From positions 62,001 through 126,000 of the forward strand of contig NZ_BOQL01000057.1 in NCBI RefSeq assembly GCF_018332655.1: DNA of 64,000 nucleotides. Reading direction: 5' to 3'. Source of the stretch: Actinoplanes auranticolor. GTDB taxonomy: Bacteria; Actinomycetota; Actinomycetes; Mycobacteriales; Micromonosporaceae. A model generated the notes under the pieces. The model saw only the letters and a program-made list of their open reading frames with translations. It was not told where the DNA came from and searched no databases. The translations under genes and the position numbers were made by a program. Positions 32,229 through 41,234 of this stretch are shown piece by piece; the first letter of the stretch is position 1; every line of letters starts with the position of its first letter.

Positions 32229-34649
32229 CTACAGCGGGGGCGGCTCGATCTCGGTCTCCAGGCGGATCCCGGCCAGCGCGCGGACCGGCACCGGGTGGCC
32301 CTCGCCGTACGCCTTCTGCAGCTCCTCGACGGCGGCGTCCATCGACGGCTCGTCGCCGGCGTCCAGCGCCACGTTGAACGCGCTGGCCAGGGTGTCCGGA
32401 TGCGAGGGCCCCCGCACCGTCCGCGAACGGGAGACCGTGTCCAGCGCGATCTCGCGGGCCTGCTGCGCCTCGCCGGTGGCCAGCAGATCCGCGGCGAGGC
32501 CGTTCGCGCAGCTCAACGTGAACGGGTGGTCCGCGCCCACGCTGCGCCGCAGCCCGCCCAGCGCCTCGGTGTCGATCGTGCGGGCCTCCGCGAACCGGCC
32601 GATGGCCCGCACCACCCCGGCCAGGTCCGCCGCCGCGGCCAGCGTGAACGGGTGCTCGTCGCCCAGCACCGCGTGGTACCGGACCACCGCGCGTTCCAGC
32701 AGCCGGTGCGCCTCCTGCAGGTCACCGTCCTCGCGGGCACAGTTGGCCAGCGACACCAGCGCCCCGAGCGTCTCCACGTTCAGGTCACCGAACTTCTGCC
32801 GGTACAGCTCCGCGTTGGTCGCGGCCAGCTCACGGGCCTGGGGCAGCCCGCGCCGCCGGGCCGCGACGGCCGCGAACCGCCCGGCCCACAACGCCATCGG
32901 ATGGTCGGCGCCGAGGGCTTCGCCGTGCCCGTTGGCCAGCAGCGCGCTGGCGCCCGCGTAGTCGCCCAGGCCGATCAGGTCGAACGCCAGCCCGGCCCGG
33001 GAGGACAGGGTCTCGGGATGGCCCTCGACGAAGATCATCTGCCGGTGCCGCAGCACCTGCTCGTCCAGCGCCCGGGCGCCGCGGAAGTCGCCGAGCAGCC
33101 GCAGGTCGACCGCCAGGTTGTTGGCGCAGCGCAACGCGGTCGGGAAGCTCTCGCCGAACAGCCGGCGGTAGCGGACCAGGTTGTCCGCGTCGAGCTGGCG
33201 GGCCTGGCCGAAGTGGCCCTGCATCCGCAGGTCGGCGCCCACGCTGTTGGCCGTGGCGAGGGTCGTCTCGTCGTCACCGCCGAGCGCCTCCCGCTGCGAG
33301 CGCAGGGTCTGCGCGTTCAGGACCCGGGCGTCCGCCGTGCGCCCGACCGCCCGCAACGCGTTGGCCAGGTGGAACGACGCCAGCAGGGTCTGCTCGTCGG
33401 TCTCGCCGAGACTGTCGCGCCAGCGCGCCACCGCCTGGCTCGCGAGATCCCGGCTGGAGTCCCAGTCGCCGCGGGCGTACAGGAAGCGGATGCAGTTGAT
33501 CACCAGCTGGCGGATCTCCTCGGCGTCGCCGCCGAGCACGTCGGAGTGGACCAGGTGGGGGACGATGGCCGCGTACCGGGTCCAGTGGGCGGGGTTGTCC
33601 GGGTCGCCGGGGTCGGCGGCGGCGAGCATGGCCCGCACCGTGCGGAGCAGGGCGGCGTGCCGCTCCGAGCTGAGCTGCTGGCCCAGCATGCCCCGGACCA
33701 GCGGATGCACCAGCACGCTGTCGCCGGGCGGGTCGAGCTCGGCCAGCCCGTGCCGGCCGATCAGGCGCAGCGCGGCCTTGAGCCGGCGCTCGATGCGCAC
33801 CGTACGGGCCAGCTCGGGCGGCACCAGGCCCCGGGCCGCCCAGAGCAGCTCCCACGACACGGGCGCGCTGGCCAGGAAGGCACAGAGCTCGAGCAGCTCC
33901 ACGGCGGCCGGTGAGGCGTCCCGCAGCGCGTCGGCGGCCAGCCCCCACGCCACCCGGATCGGCGTCGGGAACGCCAGCTCGGCGGCCCGCTCGTCGTAGT
34001 GCCGCAGATAGTCGCCGACACTCCAGCCGGTGGCCGCACGGACCGCGGCGGCCAGGTCCAGCGCCATGGGCACGTCGTCGAGGCGCTCGGCGAGCCGCTC
34101 GGCGTCGCCGGTGGACAGCTCCGCGGTACGCCGGCGCAGGAAGTCGACGCTGTCCGTACGGTCGAACACCGGCACGGGCACCGCCTGCGCCACCTCGGAG
34201 GTCCACCGCGGGTTGCGCGAGGTGACCAGCACGTGGCCGGCGCCGCTGGGCAGGTACGGCTTGATGTCCTCGGGCCGGTTCGCGTTCTCGAAGACGACCA
34301 GCCAGTTGCGGTACGGCTCACCGCGGCTCAGCGCGTCCCGGACCGCGCCCAGCGTACGGTTGATGTCGCGGGCCTCGGGCAGCTTGAGCTCGCTGGCCAG
34401 CCCGACCAGCGCGGCGCGCATGCCGGCGGTCTGCTCGGCCGGGATCCACCAGACCAGGTCGTAGGTGTCGGCGTAGCGGTAGGCGTACTCGACCGCGAGC
34501 TGGGTGCGCCCGGTGCCGCCGAGCTGATGCTCGGCCGCGGGCAGCAGCACCACCGGGCCGTTGCCGAGCAGCCCGCGCACGTCGGCGAGCAGGCTCTCCC
34601 GGCCGACGAAACGCGGATTACGCGGCGGCAGCCCACCCCGGATCGGCAC
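32229..34649 (-). CDS. fxsT: FxSxx-COOH system NTPase-tetratricopeptide protein
   Basis: 806 residues from the GTG at 34649, chosen because GGGGAGG lies 5 nt upstream (a GTG at 34721 would add 24 residues). The family opening P-P-R-N-P-x-F-x-G-R-E-x-L is at the N-terminus, followed by an NB-ARC-like NTPase (LVWWIPAE, VVFENANRPED, VTSRNPRW) and from about residue 400 to the end a run of about ten TPR repeats of the R-x-x-x-LG-x-x-x-x-x-T-L-x-x-x-x-x-A type. The P-loop reads LGGTGRTQL where the family has GGVGKT: the catalytic lysine (residue 48) is Arg, so ATP hydrolysis is doubtful. Convergent with the c-di-GMP gene, 3 bp apart. Confidence 0.88.
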   Translation of the reverse strand: MPIRGGLPPRNPRFVGRESLLADVRGLLGNGPVVLLPAAEHQLGGTGRTQLAVEYAYRYADTYDLVWWIPAEQTAGMRAALVGLASELKLPEARDINRTLGAVRDALSRGEPYRNWLVVFENANRPEDIKPYLPSGAGHVLVTSRNPRWTSEVAQAVPVPVFDRTDSVDFLRRRTAELSTGDAERLAERLDDVPMALDLAAAVRAATGWSVGDYLRHYDERAAELAFPTPIRVAWGLAADALRDASPAAVELLELCAFLASAPVSWELLWAARGLVPPELARTVRIERRLKAALRLIGRHGLAELDPPGDSVLVHPLVRGMLGQQLSSERHAALLRTVRAMLAAADPGDPDNPAHWTRYAAIVPHLVHSDVLGGDAEEIRQLVINCIRFLYARGDWDSSRDLASQAVARWRDSLGETDEQTLLASFHLANALRAVGRTADARVLNAQTLRSQREALGGDDETTLATANSVGADLRMQGHFGQARQLDADNLVRYRRLFGESFPTALRCANNLAVDLRLLGDFRGARALDEQVLRHRQMIFVEGHPETLSSRAGLAFDLIGLGDYAGASALLANGHGEALGADHPMALWAGRFAAVAARRRGLPQARELAATNAELYRQKFGDLNVETLGALVSLANCAREDGDLQEAHRLLERAVVRYHAVLGDEHPFTLAAAADLAGVVRAIGRFAEARTIDTEALGGLRRSVGADHPFTLSCANGLAADLLATGEAQQAREIALDTVSRSRTVRGPSHPDTLASAFNVALDAGDEPSMDAAVEELQKAYGEGHPVPVRALAGIRLETEIEPPPL

Positions 34650-34753
34650 GCCGCCCTCCCCACTGGTGACTCGGCCATCTACTGTCGTTGTGCCGATTAC
34701 CGTACGTGGAATCGTCACCACAGCGAAAGCTTGCGCCGAACGGAAAGGCCCCG

Positions 34754-35071
34754 GTGTCCGAGGAACTCGTAACCAGTCTCGACCGCGACGCCGACGTGGT
34801 CACCGTGCGCCTGCACGGAGAGGTCGACGTCCTGAACGTCGACCGGGTGCGTGTCTGTCTGGTGGAGGCGCTGGAGAGCCGGCCCGGCACCGTCGTGGTC
34901 GACCTCGCGGAGCTGTCCTTCATCGACTCGACCGGACTGGGAGCGATCATCTTCGGCTTCCAGCGGGCCCGGGACCAGGGGGTGGAGTTCCGGCTGGCCC
35001 GTCCCAGCCGCGGGGTCCGGCAGATCCTGGTGCTCAGCGGGGTGCTGGAAGTCATCACCCTGACCGAGTGA
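34754..35071 (+). CDS. STAS-domain anti-sigma factor antagonist
   Basis: 105 residues, a single STAS domain. The phosphoacceptor Ser lies in FIDSTGLGAI, and TVVVDLAELS and VRQILVLSGV frame it; strand VVTVRLHGEVDVLN is N-terminal. GTG start at 34754 with GGAAAGG upstream. When dephosphorylated such proteins bind an anti-sigma kinase and release a sigma factor. The partner kinase is not in the window; the SpoIIE-type phosphatase at 22621 could act on it. Divergent from fxsT, with about 100 bp between. Confidence 0.92.
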   Translation: MSEELVTSLDRDADVVTVRLHGEVDVLNVDRVRVCLVEALESRPGTVVVDLAELSFIDSTGLGAIIFGFQRARDQGVEFRLARPSRGVRQILVLSGVLEVITLTE

Positions 35072-35158
35072 GGACGATCAAGAGCTTCATGTCGTAGGTC
35101 CGTGCGGATAACTGACCGTCGCTCCCGCCGATTGCCGGCTGCGTGCGCCAAGACGCCG

Positions 35159-35189
35159 ATCGGGCGCGGGCCTGCGGCCCGCGCCCGAT
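35159..35189. terminator. Strong bidirectional terminator hairpin
   Basis: A perfect 13-bp stem (35159-35171 with 35177-35189, arms ATCGGGCGCGGGC and complement) with a 5-nt loop CTGCG, between the convergent ends of the STAS gene (35071) and the snapalysin-type gene (35200). Confidence 0.8.
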
Positions 35190-35199
35190 GAGAGCAGGG

Positions 35200-35739
35200 T
35201 CAGCCGACCCAGACGAATTCGCGGGCCGGGATCGACGCCGCGACGGCCGCCGAGCGGAAGTTGTTGTTCACCGTGTTCGCTTCGGTGGCGTTCGGGTTGG
35301 GGTTGCGGCAGGACACCGGGGCGCTGCTGCCGGACATCAGGTCGTTGCACAGGCCGGTACGGCGGTCCGGCAGGCCGAGGAGGTGGCCGAACTCGTGCGC
35401 CGCGATCCGGGGCTGGTAGTAACCGTCGTTGACCGCCTCGCGGCCCATGTACCACCGGCCGTTGCCCAGGGAGGTCGTGTAGGCGCGGGGCCAGCCGTTG
35501 TCGGCGTACACCCGGATGTTCGGGGTCCGGCCGGCCGGTACCGGCTGAAGCTGGACGTTGGTGACCCGGCTGTTCCAGATCTGGGCGCCCTGGTTGACGA
35601 CCGCGATGAATTCCTGGGCCTGGCTGGCGTCGTAGTAAAGGATGCGGGGTGCCGCGGCCGCCGGCCCGGCGGTGGTGACCTGCAGACCGGCCAGCATCGC
35701 GACGGCCGCCAGCGCGGCGGACAGTCTCTTGCGCAGCAT
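35200..35739 (-). CDS. Snapalysin-type secreted zinc metalloprotease (M7)
   Basis: 179 residues from the ATG at 35739, with AGGGAGGT just upstream. Signal peptide at 1-30 (LRKRLSAALAAVAMLAGLQV ... AAA). The zinc site H-E-F-G-H-L-L-G-L-P-D is the metzincin-like HExxHxxGxxD of peptidase family M7, followed by the conserved CNDLMSG Met-turn. A short YYDASQAQEF start of the mature chain is also typical. These are small secreted milk-hydrolysing proteases of actinomycetes. No propeptide long enough to need LysR-activated processing is seen. Confidence 0.92.
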   Translation of the reverse strand: MLRKRLSAALAAVAMLAGLQVTTAGPAAAAPRILYYDASQAQEFIAVVNQGAQIWNSRVTNVQLQPVPAGRTPNIRVYADNGWPRAYTTSLGNGRWYMGREAVNDGYYQPRIAAHEFGHLLGLPDRRTGLCNDLMSGSSAPVSCRNPNPNATEANTVNNNFRSAAVAASIPAREFVWVG

Positions 35740-35863
35740 TTCGGGGGACCTCCCTGGGGTGGTGGGACGGGTGTCCACACCGTAGCCAGAGAAAGACCCT
35801 TATCGATGCCTTGCGGTCATACCGGTTGCCGCCTCATCGCCGTGTGATGATGCCCGCCGGCGC

Positions 35864-37189
35864 TCAGGAGGCCGGCGCCGCCGACGTGGTAGCGGCCGGG
35901 AAGGCCAGGCCGATTCCCGGGCCGGCCGGGCCGACGTCCTTGCGGCGCTTGCCCAGCAGCAGCATCAGGGAGAGCAGCGAGGCCAGCAGGGCCAGCGCGC
36001 CGGCGCCGTACCAGGCCGCGTCGTAGGTGCCGAGCTGGTCGCGGACCAGACCGGCCGAGGTGGCCGCGATCGCCGCGCCGAACTGGTGCGAGGCGAACAC
36101 CCAGCCGAAGACCACCGCGCCGCCGGCCCCGAAGTACTCCCGGCACAGCGCGACCGTCGGCGGCACCGTGGCGACCCAGTCCAGCCCGTAGAACAGGATG
36201 AACACCACCATGGAGGGGTGCGCGGTCGCCGCGAACAGCGACGGCAGCACCAGCAGGGACAGTCCGCGCAGCGCGTAATAGCCGGCGAGCAGCCAGCGGC
36301 TGTCCACCCGGTCGGTGAGCCAGCCGGAGGCGATGGTGCCGATGATGTCGAACAGGCCGACCAGCGCGAGCAGGCTCGCCGCGGTCGTCTGGGTCATCCC
36401 GTGGTCGTGCGCGGCCGGGATGAAGTGCGTGCCGACCAGTCCGTTGGTGGTCGCGCCACAGATCGCGAAACCGCCCGCGAGCAGCCAGAACGGCCGGGTC
36501 CGGGCGGCCTGGCCCAGGGAACGCAACGCGACGCGCACCGCGCCGCCGGGTGCCGCGGCGGGCAGCGAGGCCACGTCGTCGGGTCCGGCGCCGTACGCGG
36601 TCATCCCCAGATCCGCGGGCCGGTCCCGCAGCCGCCACCAGACCAGCGGCACCACCGAGAGCGCGACCGCCGCCACCGTGAGCGCGGCGACCCGCCAGCC
36701 GTGGGCGCCGGTGAGCCGGGCCAGCAGCGGCAGGAAGACCAGCTGCCCGGCCGCGCCACCCGCGGTCAGCACGCCCACGACCAGTCCGCGGCGGGCCACG
36801 AACCAGCGGTTGGCCACGACCGCGACGAAGCCCAGCGCCATCGAGCCGGTGCCCAGCCCGACCAGCACGCCCCAGCAGAGGATCAGCTGCCAGCTCTGCT
36901 CCATGAAGACGGTCAGCCCGCTGCCGGCCGAGACCAGCACCAGGGCACCGGCCACCACCCGGCGGATGCCGAGCTTCTCCATCAGCGCCGCCGCGAACGG
37001 GGCGGTGAGGCCGTACAGCAGGAGGTTGACCGAGACCGCCGCGGAGATCGTGCCCAGCGACCAGCCGAACTCGTCGTGCAGCGGTTGCAGCATGACCGAC
37101 GGGGTGGCACGGAAGCCGGCGGCACCGACCAGCGCGATGAACGCGACGGCGGCGACGAGCCAGGCGGGATGCAGACGGCGAAGGGTCAC
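35864..37189 (-). CDS. Major facilitator superfamily transporter
   Basis: 441 residues from the GTG at 37189, with twelve predicted membrane helices and a central cytosolic loop after helix 6 (RLRDRPADLG). Helix 1-2 segments FIALVGAAGFRATPSVML and the GxLADR-like GWLTDRVDSRWLL after helix 8 mark the MFS. The closest general types are the oxalate/formate or monocarboxylate-like group of actinomycete MFS carriers; substrate unknown. It is divergent from a GlxA-type regulator at 37242 with about 50 bp between starts, an arrangement that suggests control by it. Confidence 0.9.
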   Translation of the reverse strand: MTLRRLHPAWLVAAVAFIALVGAAGFRATPSVMLQPLHDEFGWSLGTISAAVSVNLLLYGLTAPFAAALMEKLGIRRVVAGALVLVSAGSGLTVFMEQSWQLILCWGVLVGLGTGSMALGFVAVVANRWFVARRGLVVGVLTAGGAAGQLVFLPLLARLTGAHGWRVAALTVAAVALSVVPLVWWRLRDRPADLGMTAYGAGPDDVASLPAAAPGGAVRVALRSLGQAARTRPFWLLAGGFAICGATTNGLVGTHFIPAAHDHGMTQTTAASLLALVGLFDIIGTIASGWLTDRVDSRWLLAGYYALRGLSLLVLPSLFAATAHPSMVVFILFYGLDWVATVPPTVALCREYFGAGGAVVFGWVFASHQFGAAIAATSAGLVRDQLGTYDAAWYGAGALALLASLLSLMLLLGKRRKDVGPAGPGIGLAFPAATTSAAPAS

Positions 37190-37241
37190 CCGGTCATTCT
37201 GCGGAGGTGGAGACGGACGGACGAGTGGCCGAGAGGCCATC

Positions 37242-38225
37242 ATGCGCAAGAATCGGGCCATGGTGCATTCCGTGGCGATGCTGGCCCTCGACGGCGTGGT
37301 CGGCTTCGACCTCGGCGTCCCCCCGCAGGTCTTCGGCGCGGCCCGGGACGCCGGCAACGGCTTCCTCTACTCGGTGACCACCTGCGGCGACGGCCCCGGC
37401 CCGGTACGCCCGGAGCGCGGCGGCTTCCTGGTCGTCCCGGACCACGACCTGAGCCCGCTGGCCACCGCCGACACCGTGCTCGTGCCCGGGGTCAGCGGTG
37501 GCACCACGATGACCGACGGCAAGGTCTCCCCGGCCGTCACCGAGGCCCTGCGCGCCGCCCACGCGCGCGGCGCCCGGATCATCTCCATCTGCACCGGCGC
37601 CTCGGTGCTGGCCGCGGCCGGCCTGCTCGACGGGCGCACCGCCGCCAGCCACTGGGCCTGGGCCAAGCGGCTGACCCGGCTGTACCCGCAGGTCCACTGG
37701 GACTTCGACGTGCTGTTCGTGGACGACGGCGACGTGCTCACCTCGGCCGGGGTGGCCGCCGGCGTGGACCTGTGCCTGCACGTGATCCGGCAGGACCACG
37801 GCTCGCTGGTGGCGAACCAGGCGGCCCGGCGCTGCGTGGTGGCCCCGTGGCGCGACGGCGGCCAGGCGCAGTACATCGAGCAGCCGGTACCGGCGGTGGC
37901 GGGCTCCGGCACCGAGCCGGCCCGGGCCTGGGCGCTGAGCCGGCTGGCCGAGCAGGTGAGCCTGGAGGACCTGGCCGGGCACGCCCGGATGAGCGTGCGC
38001 ACGTTCACCCGCCGGTTCCGCGACGAGACCGGGCTCAGCCCGCTGCAGTGGCTGCTGCAGCAGCGGGTCGCGCACGCCCGGCTGCTGCTGGAGTCGACCG
38101 ACCTGAGCGTCGACGTGGTGGCCCGGCGTGCGGGGCTGGGCAGCGCGACAGCCCTGCGCCAGCACCTGCGGGCGACGATCGGCGTCGCACCGTCGGCCTA
38201 CCGGCGGGCGTTTCGTCAGACGTAA
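37242..38225 (+). CDS. GlxA-family AraC-type transcriptional regulator
   Basis: 327 residues from the ATG at 37242 (GAGAGG upstream; a further ATG at 37260 is possible). N-terminal DJ-1/PfpI-like domain with nucleophile elbow SICTGASVLAAAG keeping Cys and the DVLTSAGVAAG segment, followed by two AraC-type helix-turn-helix units (LAGHARMSVRTFTRRFR, AGLGSATALRQHLR) and the end motif G-V-APSAYRR. It probably controls the divergent MFS transporter gene. Distinct from, but same family as, the gene at 1417. Confidence 0.93.
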   Translation: MRKNRAMVHSVAMLALDGVVGFDLGVPPQVFGAARDAGNGFLYSVTTCGDGPGPVRPERGGFLVVPDHDLSPLATADTVLVPGVSGGTTMTDGKVSPAVTEALRAAHARGARIISICTGASVLAAAGLLDGRTAASHWAWAKRLTRLYPQVHWDFDVLFVDDGDVLTSAGVAAGVDLCLHVIRQDHGSLVANQAARRCVVAPWRDGGQAQYIEQPVPAVAGSGTEPARAWALSRLAEQVSLEDLAGHARMSVRTFTRRFRDETGLSPLQWLLQQRVAHARLLLESTDLSVDVVARRAGLGSATALRQHLRATIGVAPSAYRRAFRQT

Positions 38226-38249
38226 CCAGGGCCTCAGGAAAAGTCGGAA

Positions 38250-39965
38250 GTGTCCGATGGGACGGACGTACCGGTGTACGTACCGTTCCCGAAGGATGTC
38301 ATGGACCAGACCTTCCGCCCGCTGCTCGACGCGCTGAAGCAGATCGGTATCGACCCGGTCGCGGTGGACGCCGCGGCCGACGAGGCCCAGCGCAGCGGCC
38401 GGTCGGTGCGGGCGGTCCTGATCAACGACCAGGTCGTCACCGAGGAGCAGCTGACCTCGGCCGCCGCGGCCGCGTTCGGCATCAACACCCTCGACCTGGT
38501 CGGTTACTCGCCGGACCCGGCCGCGCTCAAGCGCATCCCCCTCCCCGTCGTGCTCCGTCACCGGGTCCTCGGGCTGTCGATCAACGACGGCGAACTGGTC
38601 GTCGGGGTGACCGACCCCGGCGACGTGGTCGCGCTCGACGACATCCGCGCCTCCACCGGCATGACCATCCGCCCGGTCGTGGTGGCCCGCAGCGAGGTTC
38701 GCCGGATCATCGAGCGACTGCAGCGCGAGTCCAGCGACCTGGGCGACCTGGCCGACAGCTCGCTCGACGAGCAGCCGATGGCGGCCCAGGCGACCAGCGC
38801 GGACGACGCGCCGATCGTGCGGTACGTCAACAACCTGATCGAGCAGGCCGTCCAGAACCGCGCGTCGGACCTGCACCTGGAGCCCACCGAGGACGAGATG
38901 CGGGTGCGCTACCGCATCGACGGCGTGCTGCACGAGCTGGACACGGTGCCGCGTGGCGTGATGGCGGCGCTGACCTCCCGCCTGAAGATCATGTCCGGCG
39001 TCGACATCACCGAGCGGCGCATCCCGCAGAACGGCCGGATCACCGTCACGATCCGGGATCGCCAGGTGGACCTGCGGACGGCGACGCTGCCGACGGTCTG
39101 GGGCGAGAAGATCGTTCTGCGGGTGCTCGACACCGGCGGCATCGACCTGGACCTCGCCAAGCTGGGCTTCACCCAGCACAACCTCAACCGCTTCTCCGAG
39201 TCCTTCAGCAAGCCGCACGGCATGCTCCTGGTCACCGGCCCGACCGGCTCCGGAAAGTCCACCACCCTGTACGCGACCCTGGGCCGGATCAGCAAGCCGG
39301 AGATCAACGTCATCACCGTCGAGGACCCGGTCGAGTACCGCCTGCGCGGCGTGAACCAGGTGCAGGTCAACGCCAAGGCCGGCCTGACGTTCGCGGCCGT
39401 GCTGCCGGCGATCCTGCGCTCCGACCCCGACGTCGTGCTGATCGGTGAGATCCGCGACGGCAACACCGCCCAGATCGCCGTCGAGGCGTCGCTCACCGGC
39501 CACCTCGTTCTCTCCACTCTGCATACCAACGACGCACCCGGCGCGGTCACCCGGCTCACCGAGATGGGCATCGAGCCGTTCCTGGTTGGTTCGTCACTGG
39601 ACTGTGTGCTGGCCCAGCGGCTGGCCCGGCGGCTCTGCGACTGGTGCAAGGAGGCGTACCTGCCGACCGACGAGGAGCTCGAGGGCGCCCGCTGGCCGCT
39701 GCAGGACCTCAAGATCCCCGAAGCGCTCTACCGGCCGGTGGGCTGCCGCAACTGCGCCAACACGGGCTACCGCGGCCGGGTCGCACTGCACGAGGTCATG
39801 CCGATCTCGCCGGAGATCGAAACGCTGACCATCCGCCGCGCGTCCTCCAACGAGATCCGCGAAGTGGCCCTCGACCAGGGCATGTACGAGCTGCGCGCGG
39901 ACGGTCTGGCCAAGGCCGCCGGCGGCTTGACCTCCCTACGGGAGGTGTCGCGTGTCGCCGTCTGA
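38250..39965 (+). CDS. pilB: Type IV pilus extension ATPase PilB (GspE family)
   Basis: 571 residues, GTG start with AGGAAAAG upstream. N-terminal MshEN-like domain (about 20-165), then the secretion ATPase core: ASDLHLEP, Walker A TGPTGSGKSTTLYA, Asp box TVEDPVEYRL, Walker B VLIGEIRDGNTAQ, His box LSTLHTNDAP, and the tetracysteine zinc motif C-x2-C (LCDWC) and CRNC that marks PilB/GspE rather than PilT. It drives pilin polymerisation at the membrane. First gene of an uninterrupted pilus cluster running to 50319. No outer membrane secretin gene follows, as expected in a monoderm. Confidence 0.95.
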   Translation: MSDGTDVPVYVPFPKDVMDQTFRPLLDALKQIGIDPVAVDAAADEAQRSGRSVRAVLINDQVVTEEQLTSAAAAAFGINTLDLVGYSPDPAALKRIPLPVVLRHRVLGLSINDGELVVGVTDPGDVVALDDIRASTGMTIRPVVVARSEVRRIIERLQRESSDLGDLADSSLDEQPMAAQATSADDAPIVRYVNNLIEQAVQNRASDLHLEPTEDEMRVRYRIDGVLHELDTVPRGVMAALTSRLKIMSGVDITERRIPQNGRITVTIRDRQVDLRTATLPTVWGEKIVLRVLDTGGIDLDLAKLGFTQHNLNRFSESFSKPHGMLLVTGPTGSGKSTTLYATLGRISKPEINVITVEDPVEYRLRGVNQVQVNAKAGLTFAAVLPAILRSDPDVVLIGEIRDGNTAQIAVEASLTGHLVLSTLHTNDAPGAVTRLTEMGIEPFLVGSSLDCVLAQRLARRLCDWCKEAYLPTDEELEGARWPLQDLKIPEALYRPVGCRNCANTGYRGRVALHEVMPISPEIETLTIRRASSNEIREVALDQGMYELRADGLAKAAGGLTSLREVSRVAV

Positions 39966-40096
39966 ACCCGGCCGGCGACAGGCTACTCCACCGCCCCGGG
40001 GCACGGGTGTTTCCGCCCGAACAGGTCCTAAACCAACCCGCCGCCATGCCGAATTAGGGGGCGTCAGACTTCACGACGAGATTGTCGGTGCAGCTC

Positions 40097-41233
40097 ATGT
40101 ACACGCTCGACCATGAGATACCGCTCCAGGCGGCATCGGTGGACCCGACCGCACCGGGCCCGGACGACCTGGCCGTGCTGGACCAGATGCTGATCTCGCT
40201 CGTCGAGTCGCGCGGCTCCGACCTGCACCTGACCGTCGGCTCCCCGCCGATGATCCGGGTGGACGGAAGCCTGCGCCCGCTGCCCGGCTACGGCAAGCTC
40301 AACTCCGCCGACACCGCAATGCTCGCCCGCGCCGCCGTGTCGACCCAGCAGTGGGCGACATTCCAGCGCGAGCAGGAGATGGACTTCGCGCACAGCATCA
40401 CGGGTGTCTCCCGGTTCCGCGGCAACCTGTACATCCAGCGCAACTCCTGTGGCGCGGTCTTCCGCGCCATTCCGCACACGATCAAGCCGCTGGACGAGCT
40501 CGGCATGCCGGAATCGGTGACCCGCTTCGCCCACCTGCCGCGCGGCCTGGTGCTGGTGACCGGCCCGACCGGTTCCGGCAAGACCACCACCCTCGCCTCG
40601 GTGCTGGACCTGGCCAACCGCAGCCGTTCGGCGCACATCATCACCATCGAGGACCCGATCGAGTTCCTGCACCCGCACAAGCGCAGCCTGGTCAATCAGC
40701 GCGAGGTCGGCTCGGACACCGAGACCTTCCCGCAGGCACTCAAGCACGCGCTGCGCCAGGACCCCGACATCATCCTGGTCGGCGAGCTGCGTGACCTCGA
40801 GACGACCGCGACGGCGCTGACCGCCGCGGAGACCGGTCACCTCGTGCTGGCGACCCTGCACACGCAGAGCGCGACCCAGACGATCGACCGGGTCATCGAC
40901 ATCTTCCCGCCGCACCAGCAGCTGCAGATTCGCGCCCAGCTCGCGGCCAGCCTGCAGGGTGTCGTCACGCAGGCCCTGGCACCCCGGGCCGATGGCAAGG
41001 GCCGGACGGTGATCTGCGAGATCCTCACCGCGACACCGGCCATCCGCAGCCTGATCCGCGAGGGTAAGTCGCACCAGATCCCGTCCTTCATGCAGGCCGG
41101 CGGCAACGACGGCATGTTGGCGTTCGACCAGCACCTGGCTGAACGCGTCCGCGAGGGCGTGGTCTCCATGCAGGCGGCGCTGGAGATCTGCCACTCCCAG
41201 GAAGAGCTCAAGCGCCTGATCGGACGGATGTGA
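40097..41233 (+). CDS. pilT: Type IV pilus retraction ATPase PilT
   Basis: 378 residues from the ATG at 40097; TTG at 40082 or GTG at 40088 are in-frame alternatives and none has a convincing ribosome binding site. Motifs: ESRGSDLHLTVG, Walker A TGPTGSGKTTTLA, Asp box TIEDPIEFLH, Walker B ILVGELRDLET, His box LATLHTQSA, and the PilT-specific C-terminal AIRSLIREGKSHQ. The enzyme powers pilin disassembly, so pili of this organism should be retractile. 131 bp separate it from pilB; the gap has no gene. Confidence 0.94.
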   Translation: MYTLDHEIPLQAASVDPTAPGPDDLAVLDQMLISLVESRGSDLHLTVGSPPMIRVDGSLRPLPGYGKLNSADTAMLARAAVSTQQWATFQREQEMDFAHSITGVSRFRGNLYIQRNSCGAVFRAIPHTIKPLDELGMPESVTRFAHLPRGLVLVTGPTGSGKTTTLASVLDLANRSRSAHIITIEDPIEFLHPHKRSLVNQREVGSDTETFPQALKHALRQDPDIILVGELRDLETTATALTAAETGHLVLATLHTQSATQTIDRVIDIFPPHQQLQIRAQLAASLQGVVTQALAPRADGKGRTVICEILTATPAIRSLIREGKSHQIPSFMQAGGNDGMLAFDQHLAERVREGVVSMQAALEICHSQEELKRLIGRM

Positions 41234-41234
41234 C

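Noticed and set aside
36086..39448. Plus-strand open frame of about 1120 codons
   Set aside because: It runs antisense through the MFS gene and then out of frame through the GlxA-type and pilB genes; composition is repetitive Arg/Gly/Ala/Pro.
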